Shown: positions 1 through 6,911 of the stretch, piece after piece
How the letters are laid out: each line of letters begins with the position of its first letter
Position numbering within the stretch: position 1 is the first letter of the stretch
From: an uncultured Collinsella sp.
Lineage (GTDB): Bacteria > Actinomycetota > Coriobacteriia > Coriobacteriales > Coriobacteriaceae
Assembly (NCBI GenBank): GCA_900556705.1
Contig: USPT01000019.1
Span: forward strand, 1 to 12,662
Direction of reading: 5' to 3'
Length of the DNA: 12,662 bases
Translations under genes and position numbers: made by a program
The notes under the pieces: generated by a model
Told to the model about the DNA's origin: nothing
Seen by the model: the letters and a program-made list of their open reading frames with translations, nothing else
Database searches by the model: none

Positions 1-37
1 CGCAAGACGAAGGCCACATTAAGTGGCCTTCTTTGCG
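1..37. terminator. Hairpin, probable terminator of an upstream operon
   Basis: An 8-bp perfect stem (AAGGCCAC, 10-17, with GTGGCCTT, 23-30) encloses a 5-nt loop. It is extended below an interruption by CGCAA (1-5) pairing with TTGCG (33-37). The run after the stem is only moderately T-rich (TTCTTT). The gene it would terminate lies off the left edge. Confidence 0.5.
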
Positions 38-138
38 TGCGGAACTCATTTTGAGCAAGCACCCGCCCTGCCGGGGCTCCCGGGTTCCGTGACGACTCGG
101 CCTTTCGGGTCAGGTGAGGCTGAATGGAATAGAGTGAA

Positions 139-166
139 TGGGCGCGCCGTTGGCGCGTCCATTTTT
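139..166 (+). terminator. Rho-independent terminator-like hairpin
   Basis: A ten-base-pair GC-rich stem with one G-T wobble (TGGGCGCGCC, 139-148, with GGCGCGTCCA, 152-161) encloses a 3-nt loop and is followed by five T. This is the classic intrinsic-terminator form on the plus strand. With the hairpin at 1-37 it suggests transcription from the left ends before the AAA ATPase gene. The 100 bases between the two hairpins hold no gene or RNA that I recognise. Confidence 0.55.
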
Positions 167-172
167 GTGCGG

Positions 173-199
173 GTGACAAAGGGACTGTCCCTTTGTCAC
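173..199. repeat. Perfect repetitive palindrome, copy 1
   Basis: GTGACAAAGGGAC (173-185) is followed by one T and its exact reverse complement (187-199), giving a near-perfect palindrome able to form a 12-bp hairpin. A degenerate second copy lies at 6468-6500. I recall similar 'gacaaaggga' palindromes as repetitive intergenic elements in gut anaerobes, some thought to be moved by REP-associated (IS200-like) transposases. That link is recall and inference; no transposase gene is present here. Confidence 0.7.
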
Positions 200-239
200 A
201 TTGTAATAAATGTGATGAAAGTGTGTCGAAATGAGCTTA

Positions 240-314
240 AAACTTCCGTAAATGTGATAAATGTCACGTTTTACCTAGGGTAAAATGTGGGAAATATCAC
301 GTTTACGGAAGTTT
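240..314. repeat. 75-bp imperfect inverted repeat upstream of the AAA ATPase gene
   Basis: The outer arms pair over 19 positions: AAACTTCCGTAAA (240-252) is a perfect complement of 302-314, and TGTGAT (253-258) pairs with ATCACG (296-301) with one wobble. At the centre TTTTACC (269-275) pairs with GGTAAAA (279-285) around a 3-nt loop. The right arm ends 6 nt before the Shine-Dalgarno GGGAGG (321-326) of the next gene. AAATGTGAT occurs twice as a direct repeat (208-216 and 250-258, 42 bp apart). It could be an operator, an mRNA structure hiding the ribosome site, or a small palindromic element. I cannot tell which. Confidence 0.6.
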
Positions 315-333
315 CTTTGCGGGAGGTTCGTCC

Positions 334-1698
334 ATGCAGCGAGATATCATTGCCAAGCTTAACGCTTGGAAAGCGTCAGAATATCGTAAGCCGCTTATCC
401 TTAAGGGGGCGCGCCAGGTTGGAAAGACGTGGGCGCTTAAGGAGTTCGGCCGAACCTCGTACATCAATTTTGTGTATCTGACGCTCGAGGAGCCGTCACC
501 TGGGGTACAGAGCGAGTACGCTCAGTTTTTTGAAGGTACGCGCGATCCTCGACGGATCATCTCAAATCTTTCCCTGGCACTTGGACAGCCTATCGATCCC
601 GGCAAAACGCTGCTTATTATTGATGAGATCCAGGATTGTCCTTCTGCAGTCGGCGCCCTAAAATACTTCTGTGACGAGGCCCCCGAGTATCACGTCGCAT
701 GCGCAGGGTCTTTGTTAGGCGTTCGCTTGTCCCGTGAGACCAGCGCTTTTCCGGTGGGAAAGGTCGAGTTCATGGAGATGCGCCCCATGAGCTTTTCCGA
801 GTTTCTGAAAGCCGAGGGCGCTGCAAACTACGACGAATACCTTGGCGGCCTGGATCAGATCGAAACAGTGCCCGATTTCTTCCATGTCCGTCTCGTCGAG
901 CATCTTCGTCGTTATTTTGCATGCGGCGGCATGCCAGAGGCTCTTGGCCGGTGGGTGGAGACGGGCGATATCGTTCAGGTCGATAAGGTGTTGTCTGATC
1001 TCTTGGATTCCTACGAGCGCGATTTTGCCAAGCATGGTGGCCGTGCGCAGTTCGCCAAGCTTTCGCAAATATGGAACTCGATTCCAGCTCAGTTGGCGCG
1101 CGAGAACAAAAAGTTCGTTTGGGGTGCGGTGCGCGAGGGGGCTCGTGCTCGAGAATACGAGGATGCTCTGGAATGGCTTGCCGATGCTGGGCTCATCACG
1201 GCGGTTCGCCTTAATGCTGCCGGTGGTGTGCCGCTCTCTGCGTACGATGACCTCAAGGCATTTAAAGTCTACTGTCTTGATGTCGGCTTGCTGCGCCGCA
1301 TGGCAAGGCTGGATGCGTCCGCTTTTGCCATCTCGGATGCGCTATTTTCGGAGTTCAAAGGTTCGTTCGCCGAGAACTATGTGCTTCAGGCATTACTTTC
1401 ACAGTTAGATGCTGCTCCGCGTTACTGGACAAACGAGAAGCCGAAGCACGAAGTCGATTTTTTGATTCAAGTCGGAAACGAAATCGTTCCCGTCGAGGTC
1501 AAATCGGGAGAGGTCGTTCACTCCAAGAGCCTTAAGTACTATGCCGACAAGCATGCGGAGACGACTCCATTGAGGGTCCGCTACTCACTTAAGAACCTAA
1601 AGCTCGACGACGGGGTGCTCAACATTCCGTTGTATTTGGCTGATCGATCTGTCCCTCTTATCAAAAAGGCGCTTGATTGTGCGCATCTTGACGTTTAG
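334..1698 (+). CDS. AAA family ATPase with DUF4143 C-terminal domain
   Basis: A 454-residue cytoplasmic ATPase. The N-terminal AAA_14-type domain shows Walker A GARQVGKT (25-32), Walker B LLIIDEIQ with D97/E98, and an 'AGSLLG' sensor-like segment. The C-terminal part fits DUF4143: 'EVDFLI' (E373, D375) followed by 'VPVEVKSG' with E388 and K390, a spacing like the PD-(D/E)xK nuclease fold. The family is common and often strain-variable in gut bacteria. Its cellular role is poorly defined and I see no neighbour that assigns one. The ATG is supported by GGGAGG seven bases upstream. Length is normal for the family. The gene is monocistronic here, bounded by a hairpin-rich leader and a converging AraC gene. 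Family call is firm; whether it cuts nucleic acid is inference. Confidence 0.9.
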   Translation: MQRDIIAKLNAWKASEYRKPLILKGARQVGKTWALKEFGRTSYINFVYLTLEEPSPGVQSEYAQFFEGTRDPRRIISNLSLALGQPIDPGKTLLIIDEIQDCPSAVGALKYFCDEAPEYHVACAGSLLGVRLSRETSAFPVGKVEFMEMRPMSFSEFLKAEGAANYDEYLGGLDQIETVPDFFHVRLVEHLRRYFACGGMPEALGRWVETGDIVQVDKVLSDLLDSYERDFAKHGGRAQFAKLSQIWNSIPAQLARENKKFVWGAVREGARAREYEDALEWLADAGLITAVRLNAAGGVPLSAYDDLKAFKVYCLDVGLLRRMARLDASAFAISDALFSEFKGSFAENYVLQALLSQLDAAPRYWTNEKPKHEVDFLIQVGNEIVPVEVKSGEVVHSKSLKYYADKHAETTPLRVRYSLKNLKLDDGVLNIPLYLADRSVPLIKKALDCAHLDV

Positions 1699-1762
1699 AT
1701 CCTGGGTGAGCTGACGGGCGGTGGCTAATTAATCGCTCCGTTACGGCCAGGGAGCTTGGGCC

Positions 1763-2767
1763 TTAGCGATGCTTGCTTCGCCAAGCGGTGGGGGTGGTGC
1801 CGGTGTATTGTTTGAAGGCTTGGGCGAAGGCGGCTTGCTGAGGGTAGTCGAGCCGCTCTGCTACCTGCGCTATCGTGAGCGCGCTATCGGCCAAAAGGTC
1901 CTGTGCTCGCTCCATACGGCGTCTGCGAATGTAGGCGCCCAGGGACTCGCCAGTTTGGGCCTTAAAGGTGGCGCATAGTTTGGAGCGGCTTGTGTAGAGC
2001 CTCTCGGCCACCTCGTTGATACCCACACGTCTGCCTTTGTCGAGCGCGCGCTCAATCATTGCCGTTGCTTCTTCGGCAATGGTTATGCTGACGCGTGTGT
2101 CTGCCGCCTGCCGCGCCTGCTTGTGGGCCGCGCGCGAACAGGCGAGCTCCGCGACCATGGTCTCCACGATGCCCTGCATATAGACGTGTCCGCCTACGGT
2201 GCGGGCGCGGTCCTCGTTAATCCGGCGCAGCGTGTGGCAGATGGCAGACGTCGCTTCCTCGTGCCATGGCTCGGCAAACGCCTCAAAGATTCCCGCGAAC
2301 TCGGTGGGATAGCGGTGCTCCAGTTCGTCAAAATATCCAGGCAAAAAGAGCACCGAGCGCGAGTGATAGAGCTCCCCCGCAAACAGCGGGCTTAATTCCT
2401 CGCCACAGTTATCTTGGATAAAGCTGCAAACGGCATTGTTTGGCCACGGTCCATGCAATGGTTTGAGGTTCGCGGGCGTTATGCCAGCCTCGGGCATGCA
2501 TGTAAGTGTGGGCGCGCTGACCTCGCTCACGCAGGCATATGGCTCGGGTGTGTATTCGGCCAGGTGCATATCGTGCGTCGGGGTGATGAAATGCTCCATG
2601 ACGATGCAGGCAGGGGAGAGGGGCATGATCCATGCGCGTCCGTGCGCCCGATCGTTTGCCACCTCGCCGGTAAAGACAGCGCCCTTGCCGGAAAGCTCCA
2701 GGCCAAACTGCTCAAACTGTGGTGCGTAGAGCTCGGTTATGTCGGTCGCTGCCCGCCGTATTTGCAA
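1763..2767 (-). CDS. AraC-family transcriptional regulator
   Basis: A 334-residue protein. The last ~110 residues (224-334) form an AraC/XylS DNA-binding domain with two helix-turn-helix units: one around 249-273 ('GINEVAERLYTSRSKL') and one around 297-323 ('LTIAQVAERLDYPQQAAF', then 'FKQYTGTTPTAWR'). The N-terminal ~220 residues lack a recognisable motif and presumably sense a ligand. It is divergently transcribed from an operon of two ABC half-transporters, the layout seen for YbtA with YbtPQ, so it likely controls that operon. The start is a TTG (2765-2767 complement) with AAAGGG about six bases upstream; this start is probable, not certain. A 15-bp direct repeat with 21-bp period overlaps the ribosome site and start codon, suggesting autoregulation. 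Role as regulator of the transporter is inferred from position. Confidence 0.88.
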   Translation of the reverse strand: MQIRRAATDITELYAPQFEQFGLELSGKGAVFTGEVANDRAHGRAWIMPLSPACIVMEHFITPTHDMHLAEYTPEPYACVSEVSAPTLTCMPEAGITPANLKPLHGPWPNNAVCSFIQDNCGEELSPLFAGELYHSRSVLFLPGYFDELEHRYPTEFAGIFEAFAEPWHEEATSAICHTLRRINEDRARTVGGHVYMQGIVETMVAELACSRAAHKQARQAADTRVSITIAEEATAMIERALDKGRRVGINEVAERLYTSRSKLCATFKAQTGESLGAYIRRRRMERAQDLLADSALTIAQVAERLDYPQQAAFAQAFKQYTGTTPTAWRSKHR

Positions 2768-2796
2768 AAGCGTCCCTTTCCTTTGCAGAAACGTCC
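2761..2796. promoter_or_regulatory. Direct repeat, candidate AraC-type operator
   Basis: TTTGCAAAAGCGTCC (2761-2775) and TTTGCAGAAACGTCC (2782-2796) match at 13 of 15 positions and start 21 bp apart, two helical turns. AraC itself binds direct half-sites with 21-bp centre spacing, so this fits a binding site for the adjacent regulator. The left copy overlaps the regulator's start codon, which would suit autorepression. Binding is inferred. Confidence 0.5.
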
Positions 2797-2881
2797 ACGC
2801 CTGGCTTGATTGTGAGCCATGGCTAACACATCAATGATAAGTTGAATACGGTTAACTCTCAAGCCGTTAGAAAGGAATCTC
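2768..2881. promoter_or_regulatory. Divergent intergenic promoter region (AraC gene / ABC operon)
   Basis: 114 bp separates the two divergent starts. It carries the right half of the direct repeat (2782-2796), an AT-rich stretch around 2828-2855, and the ribosome site AAAGGA (2871-2876) five bases before the ABC gene's ATG. I see no convincing -35/-10 pair for the ABC operon, which would suit an activator-dependent promoter. Confidence 0.45.
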
Positions 2882-4708
2882 ATGGCAAAGGGATCAAAAA
2901 GGGAAGGTGGAGGCATCGGCGAGTTGCTCGCGTATGCCGGTGACCGTAAATTCCTAACGTATTTGGGCATGGCGCTCTCGGCGCTCTCGCAGCTGCTGAG
3001 CTTTGGCCCGTACGTGTGCATTTGGCTTGTCGCTCGCGACCTGATCGCCGTGGCACCTAACTGGAGCGAAGCCTGCGACATCGCGATGTATGGCTGGTGG
3101 GCCGTGGGGTTTGCGCTGGCAAGCATCGTAGTGTATTTCGCAGGCCTCATGTGCACGCACCTGTCTGCGTTTCGCTGCGCGTCCAATATCCGCAAGACTG
3201 CGAGCGAGCACCTGCTTAAACTGCCGCTTGGCTACTTTGACACGCACGCCACCGGTGAGCTGCGTCGTGTTGTAGACGGGTGTGCCGCCTCCACCGAGAC
3301 TTTGCTCGCACACATGCTGCCCGATATCGCAGGCACCGTCGCCATGGTCGTGGGCTTGCTCGTGCTGCTTTTCGCCCTCGATTGGCGCTTGGGCGCGGCA
3401 TGCCTCATCTCGGTCGTCGTTTCGTTTGGCGCCATGGCCACCATGATGGGCGGCAAGGGCGGCGAGTTTATGAAGGCCTACATGGGAGCGCTGGTCAAGA
3501 TGAACAAGACCGGCACCGAATACGTACGAGGCATCCCCGTGGTCAAGGTGTTTCAGCAGACGGTCTACTCCTTTAAGGCCTTCCACGATGCGATTGCCGA
3601 ATACGCCGACATGGCGCAAAACTATGCGGGCACGTTCTGCCGAGGTCCGCAGGTGCTCAACCTTACCGCGCTCAATGGCCTTGTGACATTCCTGCTGCCC
3701 GTGGCGTTGCTGTTGGCGCCGGGCGAGACGGACTTCGCGCATTTTATGGCCAACTTCACGTTTTACGCGATATTTTCGGCCGTGGTGCCGACGGCCATGA
3801 CCAAGCTCATGTTTGTGGGCGAGGCCTCTCAGATGAGTGCCGATTCGCTGGCTCGTATTCGAAGCGTCATGGATTCCAAGCAGCTCTCCGTGCCCGCCCA
3901 ACCCAAGCACCCTGCCGGTGGCGACGTGCGATTTGAGGACGTGAGTTTTACCTACGAGGGTGCCGAAACACCTGCCGTTAGCCATGTGAGTTTCAGCGTT
4001 TCCGCGGGTAGCACTCTCGCCCTGGTGGGTCCCTCGGGTGGCGGCAAGTCAACCTGCGCAAGCCTGATCCCGCGTTTTTGGGACGTTTCCTCGGGTCGGG
4101 TGCTCGTAGGCGGTGTGGACGTTCGCGATATGGATCCGCACGAGCTTATGGGCCAGGTCGCCTTCGTGTTCCAGACCAACCAGCTGTTCAGGCAAACACT
4201 TGCCGATAACGTGCGCGCCTCCAAGCCTACGGCCGCTGACGACGAAGTGCGTGCGGCCCTCTCCGCAGCTCAGTGCGACGACATTGTGGTCAAGCTCCCA
4301 CAGGGCATCAATACCATGCTCGGTGCCGGCGGAGCATATCTTTCGGGCGGCGAGGTCCAGCGCGTGGCACTCGCCCGCGCGATCCTTAAAGACGCGCCTA
4401 TCGTGGTGCTCGATGAGGCCACGGCGTTTGCCGATCCCGAGAACGAGGCGCTCATCCAGCGTGCTTTTAGCAAACTGGCGGCGGGTCGCACGGTCATTAT
4501 GATTGCGCACCGACTCTCGACTGTAGTGGGCGCAGACCAAATCGTGGTGCTCAACCAGGGTAGCGTGCAGGAGTCGGGTACCCATGCCGAGCTGCTGTCC
4601 CAAAACGGTCTGTATGCCAAGATGTGGGCCGAATACGAACAGGCCGCGAGCTGGAAAATCACTGCAGCGACCGCGGATGCCGCCGTCACGAAGGGAGGCG
4701 AGGCCTAA
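2882..4708 (+). CDS. ABC transporter, fused permease/ATPase half-transporter (first of pair)
   Basis: 608 residues: a six-helix type IV (exporter-fold) membrane domain followed by an ATPase. Hydrophobic stretches lie near 24-55, 69-98, 145-190 (a pair), 258-281 and 288-313. The ATPase has Walker A GPSGGGKST (383-391), a Q-loop in 'FVFQTNQLF', signature LSGGEVQ (487-493), Walker B 'VVLDEAT' with D511/E512 and H543. The D-loop reads 'FADPE' (516-520) where most exporters have 'SLD'; I associate this variant with siderophore-type half-transporters such as YbtP/YbtQ and IrtA/IrtB, from memory only. The stop codon directly abuts the ATG of the next gene, so the two are co-translated and probably heterodimerise. 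The divergent AraC gene supports a Ybt-like iron or siderophore role. Drug or peptide export remains possible. ATG supported by AAAGGA. Confidence 0.9.
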   Translation: MAKGSKREGGGIGELLAYAGDRKFLTYLGMALSALSQLLSFGPYVCIWLVARDLIAVAPNWSEACDIAMYGWWAVGFALASIVVYFAGLMCTHLSAFRCASNIRKTASEHLLKLPLGYFDTHATGELRRVVDGCAASTETLLAHMLPDIAGTVAMVVGLLVLLFALDWRLGAACLISVVVSFGAMATMMGGKGGEFMKAYMGALVKMNKTGTEYVRGIPVVKVFQQTVYSFKAFHDAIAEYADMAQNYAGTFCRGPQVLNLTALNGLVTFLLPVALLLAPGETDFAHFMANFTFYAIFSAVVPTAMTKLMFVGEASQMSADSLARIRSVMDSKQLSVPAQPKHPAGGDVRFEDVSFTYEGAETPAVSHVSFSVSAGSTLALVGPSGGGKSTCASLIPRFWDVSSGRVLVGGVDVRDMDPHELMGQVAFVFQTNQLFRQTLADNVRASKPTAADDEVRAALSAAQCDDIVVKLPQGINTMLGAGGAYLSGGEVQRVALARAILKDAPIVVLDEATAFADPENEALIQRAFSKLAAGRTVIMIAHRLSTVVGADQIVVLNQGSVQESGTHAELLSQNGLYAKMWAEYEQAASWKITAATADAAVTKGGEA

Positions 4709-6466
4709 ATGTTCGCCTCATTCCAAAAGAAGTATTTCCTATCCGATAAAGGCGTCGCCGGCGTAAAACGCGGCATTTTCTGGACCACGCTCACTAATCT
4801 TATTACCATGGCTGGCATGGGCTTTTTATTCCTGGTTATGGCCGGCTTTGTCGAGCATCTCGCCAGCGGGGCTGACCTGCCGGATTCCCTGCCGATCGTG
4901 GGCGGCCTCCTGGTCTTTTTCGTGTTGCTCTTTGCCTCTAACTGGCAGCAGTATTACTATACCTACTGCATCTTTTACGAGGAGTGCGGCAAGCAGCGTA
5001 TGGAGATCGCCGAGCGCTTGCGCAAACTGCCGCTGTCGTTTTTTGGTCGTCGTGATCTGGCCGATTTAACCGAGACTATCATGGGCGACGTCCAGGCCAT
5101 GGAGCACGCCTACAGCCACGTGCTGGGAGAGCTTTGGGGTGCCATCATCGCAAGCGCCATTGTCTTCGTGGCATCGCTGTTCTTTTGCTGGCAGCTGGCG
5201 ATCGCGGCGTTTTGGAGCGTTCCCGTGGCCTTTGCCGTGCTGTATCTAACACGCGGCCCCATGACTCCGGTGTTCGATCGTGTGCGCGCCGAGAAGGTCA
5301 AGGTTACCGAGGCGATTCAAGAGACGCTCGACTGCGTTCGCGAGATTCGCGCCACCAACCAGGAGGCCCATTATCTTGAGGGACTCAACGCCGTGATCGA
5401 TGCCGAGGAGCGCGAGACCACCAAGGGCGAGCTCGCTAACGGGCTTTTGGTCAACTCCGCCTTTGCCATCCTGCGTCTGGGCATTGCCACCACGCTGGTC
5501 ACGGGTGCCGCGATGGTCGCCTCCGGGCAGGTTGACTTTTTGGTGATGTTTGCCTTCCTGCTTATGGTGAGCCGTATCTATGCGCCCTTTGACCAGGCGT
5601 TAATGTTAATGTCCGAGCTGTTTGCCGCTGAGTCGTCTGCCAAGCGCATGCGTTCCATCATGGAAGAGCCTGTGGCGCGGGGCAGCGAGAAATTTGAGCC
5701 CGCGGGCCACGATGTGGTGTTCGATCACGTGGCATTTGGCTATGGTGCGGGCGAGGACGGCCGTGCCGGCGAGAAAGTTCTTACCGATGTGAGCTTTACC
5801 GCCAAGGAAGGCGAGGTCACGGCGCTGGTCGGTCCTTCGGGCTCTGGCAAGTCTACGGTGAGCCGCCTGGCCGCGCGCTTTTGGGATGCCACCGAAGGCA
5901 CGGTTACCGTGGGCGGTGTGGATGTTGCGGGCGTCGACCCCGAGGTGCTCCTGCGCGACTACGCCATTGTGTTCCAAGACGTGTTGCTCTTTGACGACAC
6001 GGTGATGGGAAACATCCGCCTCGGGCGTCGTGACGCCACCGATGAGGAAGTGCTTGCGGCCGCGCGTGCCGCTAACTGCGACGAGTTCGTGAACCGCATG
6101 CCGCAGGGCTACGACACCATGATCGGCGAGAACGGCTCCAAACTCTCCGGTGGCGAGCGCCAGCGCATCTCCATCGCCCGCGCGCTGCTCAAAGATGCGC
6201 CTATCGTGCTGTTGGACGAGGCGACGGCAAGCTTGGATGTGGAGAACGAGACCGTGGTACAGCAGGCACTCTCCCGTCTGCTTGCAGGTAAGACGGTTAT
6301 CGTTATTGCCCACCGTATGCGTACGGTGGAAAATGCCGACAAAATCGTTGTGCTCAAGGATGGAGTGGTTGCCGAACAGGGCACTCCGGCGCAGCTCAAG
6401 GCGGCAGGTGGAGAATTCGCCCGTATGGTTGCGCTGCAAAAGGAAGCGGCGGACTGGCAGCTGTAG
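4709..6466 (+). CDS. ABC transporter, fused permease/ATPase half-transporter (second of pair)
   Basis: 585 residues with the same architecture as its upstream partner. Hydrophobic segments lie near 22-51, 61-89, 140-185 (a pair) and 247-293. The ATPase has Walker A GPSGSGKST (375-383), signature LSGGERQ (479-485), Walker B 'VLLDEAT' with D503/E504, a conventional 'SLD' D-loop and H535. Both partners keep the catalytic Glu, signature and His, so neither ATP site looks degenerate, unlike many heterodimeric exporters. The ATG follows the previous stop with no gap; AAGGGAGG (4691-4698), inside the end of the upstream gene, is the ribosome site. The short linker 'GAGEDGRAGEK' before the ATPase core is a small insertion. 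A repetitive palindrome begins two bases after the stop and may also help end the transcript. Substrate unknown; iron or siderophore transport is an inference from context. Confidence 0.9.
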   Translation: MFASFQKKYFLSDKGVAGVKRGIFWTTLTNLITMAGMGFLFLVMAGFVEHLASGADLPDSLPIVGGLLVFFVLLFASNWQQYYYTYCIFYEECGKQRMEIAERLRKLPLSFFGRRDLADLTETIMGDVQAMEHAYSHVLGELWGAIIASAIVFVASLFFCWQLAIAAFWSVPVAFAVLYLTRGPMTPVFDRVRAEKVKVTEAIQETLDCVREIRATNQEAHYLEGLNAVIDAEERETTKGELANGLLVNSAFAILRLGIATTLVTGAAMVASGQVDFLVMFAFLLMVSRIYAPFDQALMLMSELFAAESSAKRMRSIMEEPVARGSEKFEPAGHDVVFDHVAFGYGAGEDGRAGEKVLTDVSFTAKEGEVTALVGPSGSGKSTVSRLAARFWDATEGTVTVGGVDVAGVDPEVLLRDYAIVFQDVLLFDDTVMGNIRLGRRDATDEEVLAAARAANCDEFVNRMPQGYDTMIGENGSKLSGGERQRISIARALLKDAPIVLLDEATASLDVENETVVQQALSRLLAGKTVIVIAHRMRTVENADKIVVLKDGVVAEQGTPAQLKAAGGEFARMVALQKEAADWQL

Positions 6467-6467
6467 G

Positions 6468-6500
6468 AATGTGACAAAGGGACAATCCCTTTGCCATATT
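6468..6500. repeat. Degenerate repetitive palindrome, copy 2
   Basis: AATGTGACAAAGGGA (6468-6482) pairs with TCCCTTTGCCATATT (6486-6500) around a 3-nt loop, with one A-C mismatch and one wobble over 15 positions. The core 'gtgacaaagggac' is shared with the palindrome at 173-199. It starts right behind the stop of the second ABC gene and could act as a 3'-end stabiliser or weak terminator, though no T-run follows. Confidence 0.65.
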
Positions 6501-6537
6501 GAGTTCACCCCCATAGTTTCCAAAAAGTTAGCCGTTG

Positions 6538-6566
6538 TTGACCAAATAATTATACTAAACTAGTCT
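6538..6566 (+). promoter_or_regulatory. Candidate promoter of the metal ATPase operon, with PerR/Fur-like box
   Basis: TTGACC (6538-6543, 5/6 to the -35 consensus) and TAGTCT (6561-6566, 4/6 to -10) are separated by 17 bp. An alternative -10 is TATACT (6551-6556), with a poor -35. The spacer holds AAATAATTATACTAA (6544-6558), which matches the PerR box TTATAATNATTATAA at 10 of 14 defined positions. AT-rich DNA matches such boxes easily, so the operator is a suggestion only. Confidence 0.4.
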
Positions 6567-6647
6567 CAAAAGTGTGCTCGAGCAAACTTGTTTACTCGGG
6601 TGCTGAGGCACCGTGCCGCGTCCAATGCGGCAAAAGGGAGAAGCAAC

Positions 6648-6893
6648 ATGAAGAAGTCGACGTTCAATACCCTGCTTGTCGGTGGCGGTTTTCTGCTTGG
6701 CACGGCCGGCATCAAGCTGCTTACCAGCGCTCCGGTCAAGAATGCCTGCGTGCAGGGCATTGCGTGCGGCATGCGCATCAAGAACGGCTACCAGGACATG
6801 GTCGAGCAGGCCAAGGCCAATGTCGATGACATGGTTGCCGAGGCTGCTTACATCACCCAGAGCGAGGCCGCTGCTGACGAGGCAGCCGAGTAA
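6648..6893 (+). CDS. Small membrane-anchored protein, DUF6110-like
   Basis: An 81-residue protein with a hydrophobic N-terminal segment ('TLLVGGGFLLGTAGIKLLT', about residues 7-25) followed by a helical, acidic C-terminus ('YQDMVEQAKANVDDMVAEA'). I recognise this layout as DUF6110-like: small proteins found beside heavy-metal P-type ATPases in anaerobes, function unknown. I chose the ATG at 6648 because AAAGGGAG (6633-6640) sits seven bases upstream. The frame is open further upstream, to 6588, but that extension has no ribosome site and would bury the hydrophobic segment. Its stop lies 18 bp before the ATPase start, so it is the first gene of a two-gene operon. A role as accessory subunit or metal-handling partner of the ATPase is inferred from position. 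It has two Cys (one in 'KNACVQGIACG', pair spaced by five residues). Confidence 0.75.
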   Translation: MKKSTFNTLLVGGGFLLGTAGIKLLTSAPVKNACVQGIACGMRIKNGYQDMVEQAKANVDDMVAEAAYITQSEAAADEAAE

Positions 6894-6911
6894 CGCTCCC
6901 AGGCATAAACT

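Noticed and set aside
40..138. Possible small RNA or tRNA between the first two hairpins
   Set aside because: No T-arm, CCA or other RNA-family signature could be found.
23..283. Short open frame at the left edge
   Set aside because: It crosses two terminator-like hairpins and the repetitive palindrome and has no family resemblance.
2954..3985. Long minus-strand open frame of 343 codons opposite the first ABC gene (and similar frames opposite the second ABC and the ATPase)
   Set aside because: His/Arg/Gly-rich composition typical of antisense shadow frames in GC-rich genes; the plus strand has clear domains.
6588..6650. Longer N-terminus for the DUF6110-like protein
   Set aside because: No ribosome site at 6588, and the extension would place charged residues before the hydrophobic anchor; ATG 6648 has a good Shine-Dalgarno.
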